Below, piece by piece: positions 1 to 7,058 of a DNA stretch of 8,129 nt (positions within the stretch are counted from its first letter, which is position 1; the number at the start of each line of letters is the position of its first letter). This DNA comes from Hydrogenophaga sp. (lineage in GTDB: Bacteria; Pseudomonadota; Gammaproteobacteria; Burkholderiales; Burkholderiaceae_C). A program made the position numbers and the translations under genes. The stretch lies in the NCBI GenBank assembly GCA_011390855.1, contig JAABRN010000512.1:1-8129 (forward strand), written 5' to 3'. Under the pieces are notes generated by a model that worked only from the letters and a program-made list of their open reading frames with translations, was not told the origin of the DNA and did not search any database.

Positions 1-27
1 CGGGTGCCATCCCGAGCATCAGAGCGC

Positions 28-414
28 TCAAGAGCGGCGGTGGCAAAACCCATGCGCTGCTGCGGTACGGTCCGGCCAGCAGCACGACCATGAACCGGTG
101 TTGCGAAACGCGGCCACCAGCGCCCTCAGCGAGGCATCGTTCCAGCGGATTCGCTGGTTGATGGTCATGACAACGGCGAACCCCACCAGGATCAGCGCAC
201 ACAGCAGGTAGACCCCGGCCAACGACGCATCGAGCAGCTCCGCGATCGGGGTCGTCGAGCCGAAGCGGTACAGCATGGCCGGCAGGGCAAAGAACAGCAC
301 AAAGCCGTTAAGTCCCGGAATCGCCTCCAGCGGCAGCATGCGGCGGTGGGCCGCCACAAAGCCCGCCAGCACCAGCGCAAAGAACGGGAACGTGACGATC
401 AGGACATTGAGCAC
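28..414 (-). pseudogene. AEC-family transporter, N-terminal remnant with broken frame
   Basis: The first ~107 residues resemble the N-terminus of auxin-efflux-carrier (AEC) family permeases, which are inner-membrane transporters of about 300 residues. Visible are a first membrane helix (NVLIVTFPFFALVLAGFVAA), the PGLNGFVLFFALPAMLYRF stretch, a third hydrophobic segment (VYLLCALILVGFAVVM) and the start of the conserved AAFxNTGFMG region. After NTG (codon 96-94) the frame gives a Trp/Cys/Arg-rich tail and stops at 28-30. In another frame FMVVLLAG follows NTG, as expected for the family but missing several residues (GVPL), so a small deletion plus frameshift is likely. Beyond that I see no AEC similarity up to the window edge. 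I prefer the GTG at 414, preceded by GAGG eight bases upstream, over the ATG at 447, because family members begin close to LNVLIV. It is divergent from the gene at 633. The true 3' limit lies outside the window; a sequencing error could mimic part of the break. Confidence 0.6.
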
Positions 415-460
415 CGCAGGAACCTCGCAGCTTGGTGGCGCCGACACCAGCCGGGCTGTC

Positions 461-483
461 GCGGGTGCACGATCGTCACCCGC
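461..483. promoter_or_regulatory. Interrupted palindrome in the divergent spacer
   Basis: GCGGGTG (461-467) and CACCCGC (477-483) are perfect 7-base inverted arms around nine bases that contain the palindrome ACGATCGT. The element lies between the AEC remnant start (414) and the gene at 633, where an operator for one or both would sit. It has no T-tract, so it is not a terminator on either strand. A binding role is inference. The rest of the 415-632 spacer shows no convincing sigma-70 promoter. Confidence 0.35.
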
Positions 484-632
484 TGCGAGCAGAGACAGTT
501 CCCCGATGTAGGCCTCGAACCCTCGCTTTTGGGACGTTGATTTCTGTCAATGACAAGCCTCCGTAACGATAGGAAATTGGTACGTGTAGGAGTTACATCT
601 GCACGCTTTTCTTCATCAACAGGAGGCATTTC

Positions 633-2876
633 ATGGCATTCAAACGCAAGAAGTTGGCACTGCTCGGCACGGTTGCCGTGGCCGGATTGGCCTACGCTGC
701 GACCCAGATCACGGTCAACACGCCGTTCGCATTGAGCGATGGCATTTCTGGTGACAAGCCCAAGTTGCAGCGCGCTGGTGACGGCACTTTGGTCGTGGCC
801 TATGGCGACTCGCCCACAGGCGCGGGCATGGTGTACGACGTCAAAGGAGGGGAAGAGCGCACGGCACGCGACATCTTCGTCAAGACCTGCAAACCCAGCG
901 CCACCAAGACCTGCAACCTCAAGGCCGACTGGTCTGCCGCGATCAACGTGTCCAACGTAGCCACTCTCCAGAGTTCGGGTGTCTTTGACTGGGGTGGCTC
1001 AGACCTCACCTCGGCATCGGGTGGCGTGCCAGGCAACTATCCTGGCGACATCGACAAACCCAACATCAAGACCAGTGGGCCCATGATGGTCCTCACCTGG
1101 GTCAGCAAGTACTGCCCCGACGGTGATCTGGTTACCCCTGGCATCCAGCCATCGGCCCAGCGGGGCGTGCGCTATCTGGAGCGCAGCGACCGGGTGATTC
1201 CTTTCTCCTGTACCTGGACCTCATACTCGATCAACAAGGGGACCTCATGGAGCACCCCAGTCCAGCTCAGCACCGGTGAACGCGATGCGATCCAGGATTC
1301 GAGCAGCGGCAACATCGTCACCGACACAACCAGTACCAGCTTCAACAAGGGCCAGATCGTCATTTCCTGGCAGGAAGACCCGAACGGCCTGCAACTCGGC
1401 GAGGCTGACGGACCGGGTGACGGCGCTTCGGGTGCCAACGTCTCCGGTGGTACTGACGTCTGGTACGCGTATGCCACCGTCGACCTGACCGATGGCGATA
1501 CCGCCAACGATTTCGCACTCGCGCCTGCCGTGCGGCTGTCGGACAACCAGACCGGCTTCGGCATCAACGGTTCGCTCAACCTCATCTACGACGGCGCTGG
1601 TGCCAACGTTCCGGAGGGTTCAATTGAAAAAGGCCAGGCTGGTGCAGCCCGTCCCAATATCGGCATGGTCAGCAGCACCGCCATCGTGGCCTACGAAGAA
1701 ACCAAGGGTTCCGGCGGACTGGATGAAGGAAAGTTCATCCGCTACCAAGCATTCAACTACGCCACGCCGCCCGTTGCTTCCGCCGGCTGCGTTATCAGCG
1801 ATCCCCTGAAGAACGCACGCCGCGTGCGCTTCCTGACGCAAAGCCCGACCGACGCAGGACCGGGCGGCATTCAGATCGGCATCTTCTGGAAAGAAGGTAT
1901 TTACGACAAAGGCGGCCCTTCGGACATCGTGCTGCGCCGGGGTATCAATGGCTTGCAACCGGCCAACATGGTGCCGGCCGTGGACTCGGCTTCATGTGTC
2001 ACGTCCGACTACAACCAGGCGATTGCACTGACCAGCACCCGCGCGGAAAACATCAGCAGCAATGCACCCACCGCCACAACGGCCAACCTGGCCGACGGCA
2101 CTGAAGCCAACTACACCGAGAACGCGCTGGCCCACCGTGGCGTGCTGCGCGGCAAGGACATGTGGGTCGGCTACAACTACGCCTCCGATCTGGTGAAAGT
2201 GTGGGCTCAGCTGGACAACTACAACTTCTGGCTGCGCAAGTACAACCTGGATACGGGCTGGGGGAACCCCATCAATGTCTCGAACATCACCGACAAGACC
2301 ATCAATGTTCGCGAGCCGCGAATTTTCGGGACGCCCAAGAGCAGCCCGACCGCGTGTCCAAGCGGCGACCCCGCTGCAATGGACACAACGGACCCGACCC
2401 TTTGCCAGAACGCGGATGTCGTGTACTTGGCCTGGGGATCCCAGACCAATGTGTCTCCCTATGACATCAATGGTCCCCAGGATCTTGGCGCGTTCATCAC
2501 TGTCAGCACGGACGCCGGCGCTACGTTCGCCGCCCCGGTGCGACTTTCGGCCGCACAGGGCGCTGCATTCGGCGACGACGAAGCGGCCTATGAAACGCAA
2601 CCGCTGACCCGTCCGGACGGCACGCGCTTCTATTCGGTCTGGGCCCAGAAAGACCTGACCAGTGGCAACACGGTGGCCGAATACACCAGCGGCGATGTGA
2701 GCGACGACGGCACAACGCCTGGTACGACGCCTGGCACGACGCCCTCCACCGATGGTGGTGGCGGTGGCTGCACCGCCGCCAACGGCAAGGCGCCGTTCGA
2801 TCCGATGTTGCCAATGGTGGCTGCGCTGGGTCTGGCCGGCTGGTACATGCGCCGCCGCGCAAGCCGCAGCCAATAG
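633..2876 (+). CDS. Secreted Asp-box repeat protein with JDVT-CTERM-type sorting signal
   Basis: This 747-residue exported protein is predicted to be displayed on the cell envelope. A Sec signal peptide is clear: KRKK at 4-7, a hydrophobic core, and cleavage after AYA (22). Four repeats share an [Asp-box]-W/F-xxP-x-x-VS/LS pattern, around W100, W206, W543 and F632. The best are S199-x-N-x-G-x-S-W206 and S625-x-D-x-G-x-T-F632, typical of sialidase/BNR beta-propellers. Repeated Cys suggest disulfides in an oxidising compartment. A Thr/Pro/Gly linker (693-706) leads into Gly708-Gly712, Cys713, PFDP, a hydrophobic segment (~725-738) and an Arg-rich tail (740-745). This three-part tail fits the JDVT-CTERM signal, whose predicted processing enzyme type is encoded at 6461-6994. 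The start is supported by AGGAGG six bases upstream of the ATG. It may belong to one of the 'choice-of-anchor' families, which share a body but vary the tail; I cannot name an enzymatic activity, and key sialidase catalytic residues were not identified. Confidence 0.85.
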   Translation: MAFKRKKLALLGTVAVAGLAYAATQITVNTPFALSDGISGDKPKLQRAGDGTLVVAYGDSPTGAGMVYDVKGGEERTARDIFVKTCKPSATKTCNLKADWSAAINVSNVATLQSSGVFDWGGSDLTSASGGVPGNYPGDIDKPNIKTSGPMMVLTWVSKYCPDGDLVTPGIQPSAQRGVRYLERSDRVIPFSCTWTSYSINKGTSWSTPVQLSTGERDAIQDSSSGNIVTDTTSTSFNKGQIVISWQEDPNGLQLGEADGPGDGASGANVSGGTDVWYAYATVDLTDGDTANDFALAPAVRLSDNQTGFGINGSLNLIYDGAGANVPEGSIEKGQAGAARPNIGMVSSTAIVAYEETKGSGGLDEGKFIRYQAFNYATPPVASAGCVISDPLKNARRVRFLTQSPTDAGPGGIQIGIFWKEGIYDKGGPSDIVLRRGINGLQPANMVPAVDSASCVTSDYNQAIALTSTRAENISSNAPTATTANLADGTEANYTENALAHRGVLRGKDMWVGYNYASDLVKVWAQLDNYNFWLRKYNLDTGWGNPINVSNITDKTINVREPRIFGTPKSSPTACPSGDPAAMDTTDPTLCQNADVVYLAWGSQTNVSPYDINGPQDLGAFITVSTDAGATFAAPVRLSAAQGAAFGDDEAAYETQPLTRPDGTRFYSVWAQKDLTSGNTVAEYTSGDVSDDGTTPGTTPGTTPSTDGGGGGCTAANGKAPFDPMLPMVAALGLAGWYMRRRASRSQ
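2709..2744 (+). repeat. Three 12-bp tandem repeats coding for a Gly-Thr-Thr-Pro linker
   Basis: Three consecutive units (GGCACAACGCCT, GGTACGACGCCT, GGCACGACGCCC) each encode GTTP. They form a flexible spacer just before the sorting signal. The units differ only at third codon positions. Such repeats can change copy number by slippage, which would alter linker length without changing frame. Confidence 0.85.
2754..2867 (+). other. JDVT-CTERM-like C-terminal sorting signal (codons 708-745)
   Basis: The segment encodes GGGGGC, then a short polar stretch with PFDPMLP, a hydrophobic helix (MVAALGLAGWYM) and RRRASR. Signature motif with Cys, transmembrane helix and basic cluster is the standard design of prokaryotic C-terminal sorting signals. 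GlyGly-CTERM (rhombosortase) is the main alternative because of the glycines. The single Cys after the Gly run, the FDPxLP stretch and the linked CPBP protease rather than a rhomboid protease favour JDVT-CTERM. The family assignment is from memory of the motif, not from a model search. Confidence 0.72.
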
Positions 2877-2885
2877 GCCTCGACT

Positions 2886-2911
2886 GCCCCAGGGTCTGAA
2901 GACCCCGGGGC
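2886..2911 (+). other. GC-rich hairpin after the stop codon
   Basis: GCCCC-a-GGGTC (2886-2896) pairs with GACCC-c-GGGGC (2901-2911) around a TGAA loop, leaving one A/C mismatch. It starts ten bases after the stop codon and has no T-tract. It may block 3' exonucleases or help the terminator that follows. Confidence 0.5.
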
Positions 2912-2920
2912 CTACTCCCC

Positions 2921-2955
2921 AAACGCCGCGCAGTTCTGCGCGGCGTTTTGCTTTT
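2921..2955 (+). terminator. Strong rho-independent terminator of the sorting-signal protein gene
   Basis: AAACGCCGCGCA (2921-2932) and TGCGCGGCGTTT (2937-2948) form a perfect 12-bp stem with a GTTC loop. It is followed by TTTT-GC-TTTT. It should end transcription between the gene ending at 2876 and the gene starting at 3151, so the two are probably separate transcription units. Confidence 0.9.
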
Positions 2956-3053
2956 CGCCACCCGTTTTGCTGCGCGCGGTCCAGGCAAGCAAAGCCCTTC
3001 ATGAAGCACCCGTCAGGTTCCCCGAGGTAGTGACCGAAGTCGACGCGCGCGGT

Positions 3054-3071
3054 CATTGACGCGAGTCAATG
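3054..3071. promoter_or_regulatory. Perfect palindrome CATTGAC-GCGA-GTCAATG, candidate operator
   Basis: Two 7-base inverted arms flank a 4-base spacer, about 80 bases upstream of the start at 3151. The half-site TTGAC/GTCAA occurs again at 3116-3120, and GTCAATG also occurs at 546-552 upstream of the other large surface protein gene. An operator or regulator dyad is plausible. There is no T-tract, so it is not a terminator. No -35/-10 pair with normal spacing was found in 2956-3150. Confidence 0.4.
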
Positions 3072-3086
3072 CAAGTGCCCGGGGGA

Positions 3087-3117
3087 AGCAAATACTGATC
3101 TCTGCAGGGTATTTGTT
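3087..3117 (+). promoter_or_regulatory. Inverted repeat CAAATAC/GTATTTG in the leader
   Basis: CAAATAC (3089-3095) and GTATTTG (3109-3115) are perfect arms 13 bases apart; in RNA the stem extends by a G-U and an A-U pair. It is AT-rich within a GC-rich spacer and ends about 25 bases before the ribosome binding site. It may be a regulator site or a leader hairpin; which one cannot be told from sequence. Confidence 0.35.
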
Positions 3118-3150
3118 GACTCAGTCCGATCAATTCCAAGAGGAGAAACC

Positions 3151-6100
3151 ATGGCTCACAGAAGCACATCAACCCAGTCGCCAACAACGCCCAGGCCTCG
3201 CCGAGGCTGGTCCGGCTGGCGCCCCACAGCCAGCTTGGCGATCGCGCCTGCCGTGGCTTTGTTAATGAGCGCCTGCGGCTCGGGTTCGGGCACAGCCCCG
3301 AGCCTGATCGAGGCCAACATCAATTCCCTGGCCTCGCAGATCGGCGGCGCCACGCAGGATGTGGAGCTGTACAACGATGGCGCCACGGACTGGACGCTCT
3401 ACAGCATGGCCAACCGGTTTGCCAAGACCCAGGTGGGCATGAGCAAGGGCGCGGTCACCGAAATCACCGTGCCAGGCTATATCCAGCACATCACGGTGGT
3501 GAAGAACTACGGCGGGGCCGACTTCGCGCTGCTTTCCATGGGCGACAAGGGTATTGGCGTGGTGAACCTCGCCTCCATGACCTACGTGCGGACCATGACG
3601 GTGAACTACGACACACCCGCCTTCACCTATTCGGACGGCGGCGGCACGATCTTCACCGAAGACCCGGCCACGGGACACACGGGTGGCCCCGTGAACGATG
3701 TGCTGGTGGACGACCAAGGCACGCCCGAGACCACCGACGACGAATTGTTCATCGCGAACACGGCTTTCGGGATCCAGCAGACCAAGCTGTCAAACCTGAT
3801 GGATGCGGCAGGTGACGGTGCGCTGCCCATTGATGGAAAACAGCTCTGGACGCTGAAATATGCGGGCGAGAGTGCCTGGGGCGGCCCGCTGAGCCTGAAG
3901 ATGCATGGCCCCGGTGTCGACAAGAAACTCTATGCCGCGCTGGGCTTCCTGGGCATAGGCATCTACAACCCGGCCGATATCACCGCGCCGCGCCTAGGGG
4001 CTTACAACAAGTACGTGGACTGCACGCCTGGTGGAGCGCAGGAAGACTGGTTTGGCTACCCCGATCTGAAACCGGCCTGCAACAATGCGCTGCAGGCCAG
4101 CGCGACAGATCTCAAAGCTGCATGGGATAACCAGCCGTTCATCGATCTCGATGGCATGCCCACATACAACCAGGCCGCTGCCGAACTCGGCAACAAGAAC
4201 AGTCTGACGGCCTATCCCTGGGCTCAGTTCGACCGCTACGGCAAGTACTACTACAACGCCCGCGCCATGGATTTGGTGGATATCCCGCTAGCCGGTGGTG
4301 GCACCAAGACCATGGCCTACATCGCCTATTCGCTGGGCGGACTGGTGGCCGTGAATGTGAGCAACCCAGCCAGCCCGGCCTATGAAGGGTTTGTGCCGGC
4401 GGCGCCTGCCCACGGCCCGGACGAAGCGCCGATCAATGTGGACAAGAAAGGCATCTTGTCGCACTTCGGTTCCGGCATGCTCAAGGAAGCGGGTGTGATG
4501 GATGTGCGCGTGGTCGTCGATCCAGCGGATAACACCAAGCTCCGCGCCTACTACACCGACCACTTTGCAGGCTTGGTCGTGGTCAGCGGCGCCGAAGACC
4601 CGAATGGGCAATGGAAAAACGGCGGCGGCAACTGGACCGCAACCAACGACACCGATGCACGGGTGTTCTGGCCCGACTACGAGTTCGTCAAGTCCTGGGA
4701 TATGCACCCGGTGCCTGTGGGCGATGAGTCGCTGCCGGCCTTCCTGGTCGCCGATGGCAGCGGCAACTACACCAGCCCGATGATGCTCGCCACCGGTGAG
4801 ATCAATGGCCATGGTGGCGCGCTGTTCATGATGCCCAACCGCGATGTGGCACAGAGTGGTGAAGTGGATGCGGTGCAGTCGTCTGGCGCTGGCGGCGTGA
4901 GCTTTGTGGACTTCATCAACCTGACAGGCTCCGGCGTGCAGGTGGCCAACCGCTTCGCCGTGCCAGTGAATCTGGTGAGCACGGATGAAATCGGTGCCGC
5001 CGAAGATGGCTCGGCCACCCAGCCGATCGCCATCGGCCATGCCGAGGGCGTGACCGTCTCGGGCAACCACCTCTACCTGGCCGACGGCCCGCACGGCGTG
5101 AGCGTCTGGAAGATCGCCGACGGCCTTTCGCCGATCGACGATCTGCACCTGGTGGCCAACACCTTCCAGGACGAATACGCGTCCTCGCCAACCGGCGTGC
5201 AGCCCACACCCCACGCCTTCAAGGTGGGCTTCGGCAGCGATCCGAACCAGGCTTACGTGATGAGCCAGAGCCTGGGCATGCGCCGCGTCAATGTGGCGGC
5301 CGTGACTGGTGGCAGTGCACAGGTGGGATCGCCCGCCTTGCTGGACGCCGCAGGCGGCATCTACGAGCACAACACCGAAGCCGGCAACGTCGGCCTGGTC
5401 ACGGTCGAAGGGCAGGATCATGCCTACGGTATGACCTTCTCCGGCAAGTACGCCATCGTGGCCGACGGCGACAACGGCCTGACGGTGTACGACACCACGG
5501 CCGCTGCAGGAACCAACGAGAGCGTGGTCGCCAACATCGGCGACTCCGATGGCGCCGGCAACCAGGGCAAGCCGCCACTGGGCCGTGCGGCATCGGTGAA
5601 GCTGTGGTCCAAAGACGGCAGGATTTACGCCGTCGTGGCAGCGGGTGCCTACGGCATTTCGGTGGTTGACATGACCGCCTTCCTGGCAGACGGTCTGCCG
5701 TTCAACCTGAGTCGCGACCTGATCAAGACCTTCGAGCCGCTGAAGGCCGACGATGACAACCTGTTCGGTTCTGCCGACGGCAAGAGCGTGGACGTGCATG
5801 TGGTGAACGACATCGCCTACTTCAGCTACGACAGCTTTGGCCTGGTGGCCTACCGCATGAGCGATCTGATCCGGCCCGCTACCGAAGAGCGTCCGGCCGT
5901 GGTGCCCCCTGGTCAGGCCCCCGACGCTTGCTTGCTGGTTGAAGTGACCAAGCTGAGCTCCAAGCAGGGTGGCGTGGGTGAGTGCCGTCCGACTGCGGTG
6001 GGCTACTTCAAGCTGCAGAAGCTGGCTGGCTACGAAGACGCGGACGGCGGCGCGCTGTACATGACGCCGCAGTACTTCCCGGCCAATACGCCCTATGTGG

Positions 6101-6315
6101 ACGCGTCGGGCAATGTGACCTTCAGTGCCACGCCACGCCTGCTGTTTTATGTGGCCTACGGTGCGGCAGGTGTGGTCAAGCTTGACTGGAGCAACTTGGC
6201 CGCCCCTTCGATGATGGCCATCAAGGGTGTGGTGGGTGGCGCCGCGGCGACTGCCATCAACAATGGCCGCGTGTATGTCGCAGCCGGCGGGGGTGGACTC
6301 ACGGTGCTGAAGTGA
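3151..6315 (+). CDS. Giant LVIVD-repeat beta-propeller lipoprotein
   Basis: This 1054-residue protein is predicted to be a lipid-anchored envelope protein. The N-terminus has an Arg-rich region (14-24), a hydrophobic stretch and a lipobox ending in M-S-A-C42 followed by GSGSG. The next residue after Cys is Gly, so no inner-membrane retention signal is seen. The body repeats the pattern 'hydrophobic strand - A/D-G - GLxVxxV', typical of LVIVD repeats that fold as propeller blades. I count about ten, near residues 109, 258, 388, 464, 633, 759, 824, 882, 997 and 1034; the last (VYVAAGGGGLTVLK) ends the protein, suggesting complete propellers. No catalytic motif or C-terminal sorting signal is seen. 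AGGAG five bases before the ATG supports the start; the signal peptide is unusually long (41 residues). It has its own terminators on both sides and lies between a sorting-signal protein and the predicted processing protease. Function unknown; LVIVD proteins are usually surface or binding proteins. Confidence 0.82.
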   Translation: MAHRSTSTQSPTTPRPRRGWSGWRPTASLAIAPAVALLMSACGSGSGTAPSLIEANINSLASQIGGATQDVELYNDGATDWTLYSMANRFAKTQVGMSKGAVTEITVPGYIQHITVVKNYGGADFALLSMGDKGIGVVNLASMTYVRTMTVNYDTPAFTYSDGGGTIFTEDPATGHTGGPVNDVLVDDQGTPETTDDELFIANTAFGIQQTKLSNLMDAAGDGALPIDGKQLWTLKYAGESAWGGPLSLKMHGPGVDKKLYAALGFLGIGIYNPADITAPRLGAYNKYVDCTPGGAQEDWFGYPDLKPACNNALQASATDLKAAWDNQPFIDLDGMPTYNQAAAELGNKNSLTAYPWAQFDRYGKYYYNARAMDLVDIPLAGGGTKTMAYIAYSLGGLVAVNVSNPASPAYEGFVPAAPAHGPDEAPINVDKKGILSHFGSGMLKEAGVMDVRVVVDPADNTKLRAYYTDHFAGLVVVSGAEDPNGQWKNGGGNWTATNDTDARVFWPDYEFVKSWDMHPVPVGDESLPAFLVADGSGNYTSPMMLATGEINGHGGALFMMPNRDVAQSGEVDAVQSSGAGGVSFVDFINLTGSGVQVANRFAVPVNLVSTDEIGAAEDGSATQPIAIGHAEGVTVSGNHLYLADGPHGVSVWKIADGLSPIDDLHLVANTFQDEYASSPTGVQPTPHAFKVGFGSDPNQAYVMSQSLGMRRVNVAAVTGGSAQVGSPALLDAAGGIYEHNTEAGNVGLVTVEGQDHAYGMTFSGKYAIVADGDNGLTVYDTTAAAGTNESVVANIGDSDGAGNQGKPPLGRAASVKLWSKDGRIYAVVAAGAYGISVVDMTAFLADGLPFNLSRDLIKTFEPLKADDDNLFGSADGKSVDVHVVNDIAYFSYDSFGLVAYRMSDLIRPATEERPAVVPPGQAPDACLLVEVTKLSSKQGGVGECRPTAVGYFKLQKLAGYEDADGGALYMTPQYFPANTPYVDASGNVTFSATPRLLFYVAYGAAGVVKLDWSNLAAPSMMAIKGVVGGAAATAINNGRVYVAAGGGGLTVLK

Positions 6316-6358
6316 GCATCTGATCCGGTGCCTATTTCTGCAGACGTCGGCTCCACAG

Positions 6359-6390
6359 AGGCGCCCCCTGGGAACAGGCGGCGCCTTTTT
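6359..6390 (+). terminator. Rho-independent terminator of the propeller lipoprotein gene
   Basis: AGGCGCC (6359-6365) pairs with GGCGCCT (6380-6386), and inside it CCTG pairs with CAGG around a GGAA tetraloop, with one C/C mismatch between the two stems. A run of five T (6386-6390) follows. It lies 43 bases after the stop codon and isolates this gene from the protease gene downstream. Confidence 0.88.
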
Positions 6391-6460
6391 CCTGGGCGCG
6401 CCCCTTTCGAAGCCAGGCAATGGCCCGAAGCGAAGCCCGAGCCTGCCACGTCGTGGGAAG

Positions 6461-6994
6461 ATGTTGGGCGTGAATACACCGCGATCCTCCGAAAGGCCCA
6501 AACCAGCGTCGTTGGCTCAGGCCTTTGGCCTCACGCGGCCACGCCCATCGCTGGCGCAATGGCCACCCGACCGTCACTGGCTGATGGCGGTGCTGCTCGC
6601 CCTTCCAGCCTGGCTGGCGCTGGGCTTGCTGGCGGGCCCGCAGCTCAGGGTGACCAGTGGGCTATGGCCTTGGGCGTCGCTGCTGCTGGTGCAGCCGGTG
6701 GTGGAGGAGCTGGTGTTTCGCGGCCTGCTGCAAGGCCAGGCGCTGAGCTTGCTGGTGCGCCGCGGAAGCCCCATCAAGCTGGGCCCACTGACGCTCGCCA
6801 ACGTGTTGGTCACCGCGGCCTTTGTGGCCCTGCACCTGCGCGCTCAGCCCTTGGCCTGGGCGCTGGCGGTGGCGGTGCCCTCACTGGTGTTTGGCCACCT
6901 GCGTGAGCGGTTCAACAGCGTCTGGCCGGCGGTTGCGTTGCACATGCTCTACAACGCGGGTTTCGGCTTCACCGCCTGGCTGGTCCGTGCTTGA
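6461..6994 (+). CDS. CPBP-family intramembrane glutamic protease, probable JDVT-CTERM processing enzyme (MrtJ type)
   Basis: The 177-residue protein is an integral membrane endopeptidase of the CPBP/Rce1 (type II CAAX protease-like) fold. Motif 1 is E82-E83-xxx-R87 (VVEELVFRG), motif 2 F121-xxx-H125, and motif 3 H161-xxx-N165 (ALHMLYNAG), so the expected catalytic Glu and His residues are all present. Hydrophobic segments lie near 41-60, 68-81, 110-126, 129-145 and 154-175. The compact core without extra domains fits the small sorting proteases. Published computational work assigns such enzymes (MrtJ) to JDVT-CTERM signals; one such signal is encoded at 2754-2867, which is why I prefer this over a general CPBP immunity or CAAX function. 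Cleavage at the Cys-containing motif is inferred. The start is uncertain: GGGAAG directly abuts the ATG at 6461, whereas the in-frame GTG at 6470 has GGAAG nine bases upstream. It is transcribed apart from the upstream gene and ends at a shared terminator. Confidence 0.8.
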   Translation: MLGVNTPRSSERPKPASLAQAFGLTRPRPSLAQWPPDRHWLMAVLLALPAWLALGLLAGPQLRVTSGLWPWASLLLVQPVVEELVFRGLLQGQALSLLVRRGSPIKLGPLTLANVLVTAAFVALHLRAQPLAWALAVAVPSLVFGHLRERFNSVWPAVALHMLYNAGFGFTAWLVRA

Positions 6995-7007
6995 GGCCAC
7001 GCCAGCA

Positions 7008-7034
7008 AAGAAGCCCGGGACAACCGGGCTTCTT
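7008..7034. terminator. Bidirectional terminator between convergent genes
   Basis: AAGAAGCCCGG (7008-7018) and CCGGGCTTCTT (7024-7034) form a perfect 11-bp stem with a GACAA loop. The purine/pyrimidine ends give T-rich tails on both strands. It lies between the protease gene ending at 6994 and the convergent gene ending at 7059, and can serve both. Confidence 0.88.
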
Positions 7035-7058
7035 CTGAGCAACATACCGGCTGCCAGC

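Noticed and set aside
2754..2867. GlyGly-CTERM (rhombosortase) tail
   Set aside because: The glycine run fits, but the Cys right after it, the FDPxLP stretch and a linked CPBP rather than rhomboid protease fit JDVT-CTERM better. It remains the main alternative.
1992..3056. 354-codon open frame on the minus strand
   Set aside because: Antisense to the 3' end of the gene at 633-2876 and runs across its terminator; composition is Arg/Ala/Val-rich with no recognisable motif.
4288..6501. 737-codon open frame on the minus strand
   Set aside because: It lies antisense to the propeller lipoprotein gene, is His/Arg/Gly-rich with no domain, and extends through the terminator; it is a GC-driven shadow of the real gene.
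6328..6906. 192-codon plus-strand frame overlapping the protease gene
   Set aside because: Translation is Ala/Gly/Pro-rich and out of frame with the conserved protease motifs; it also begins inside the region of the upstream terminator.
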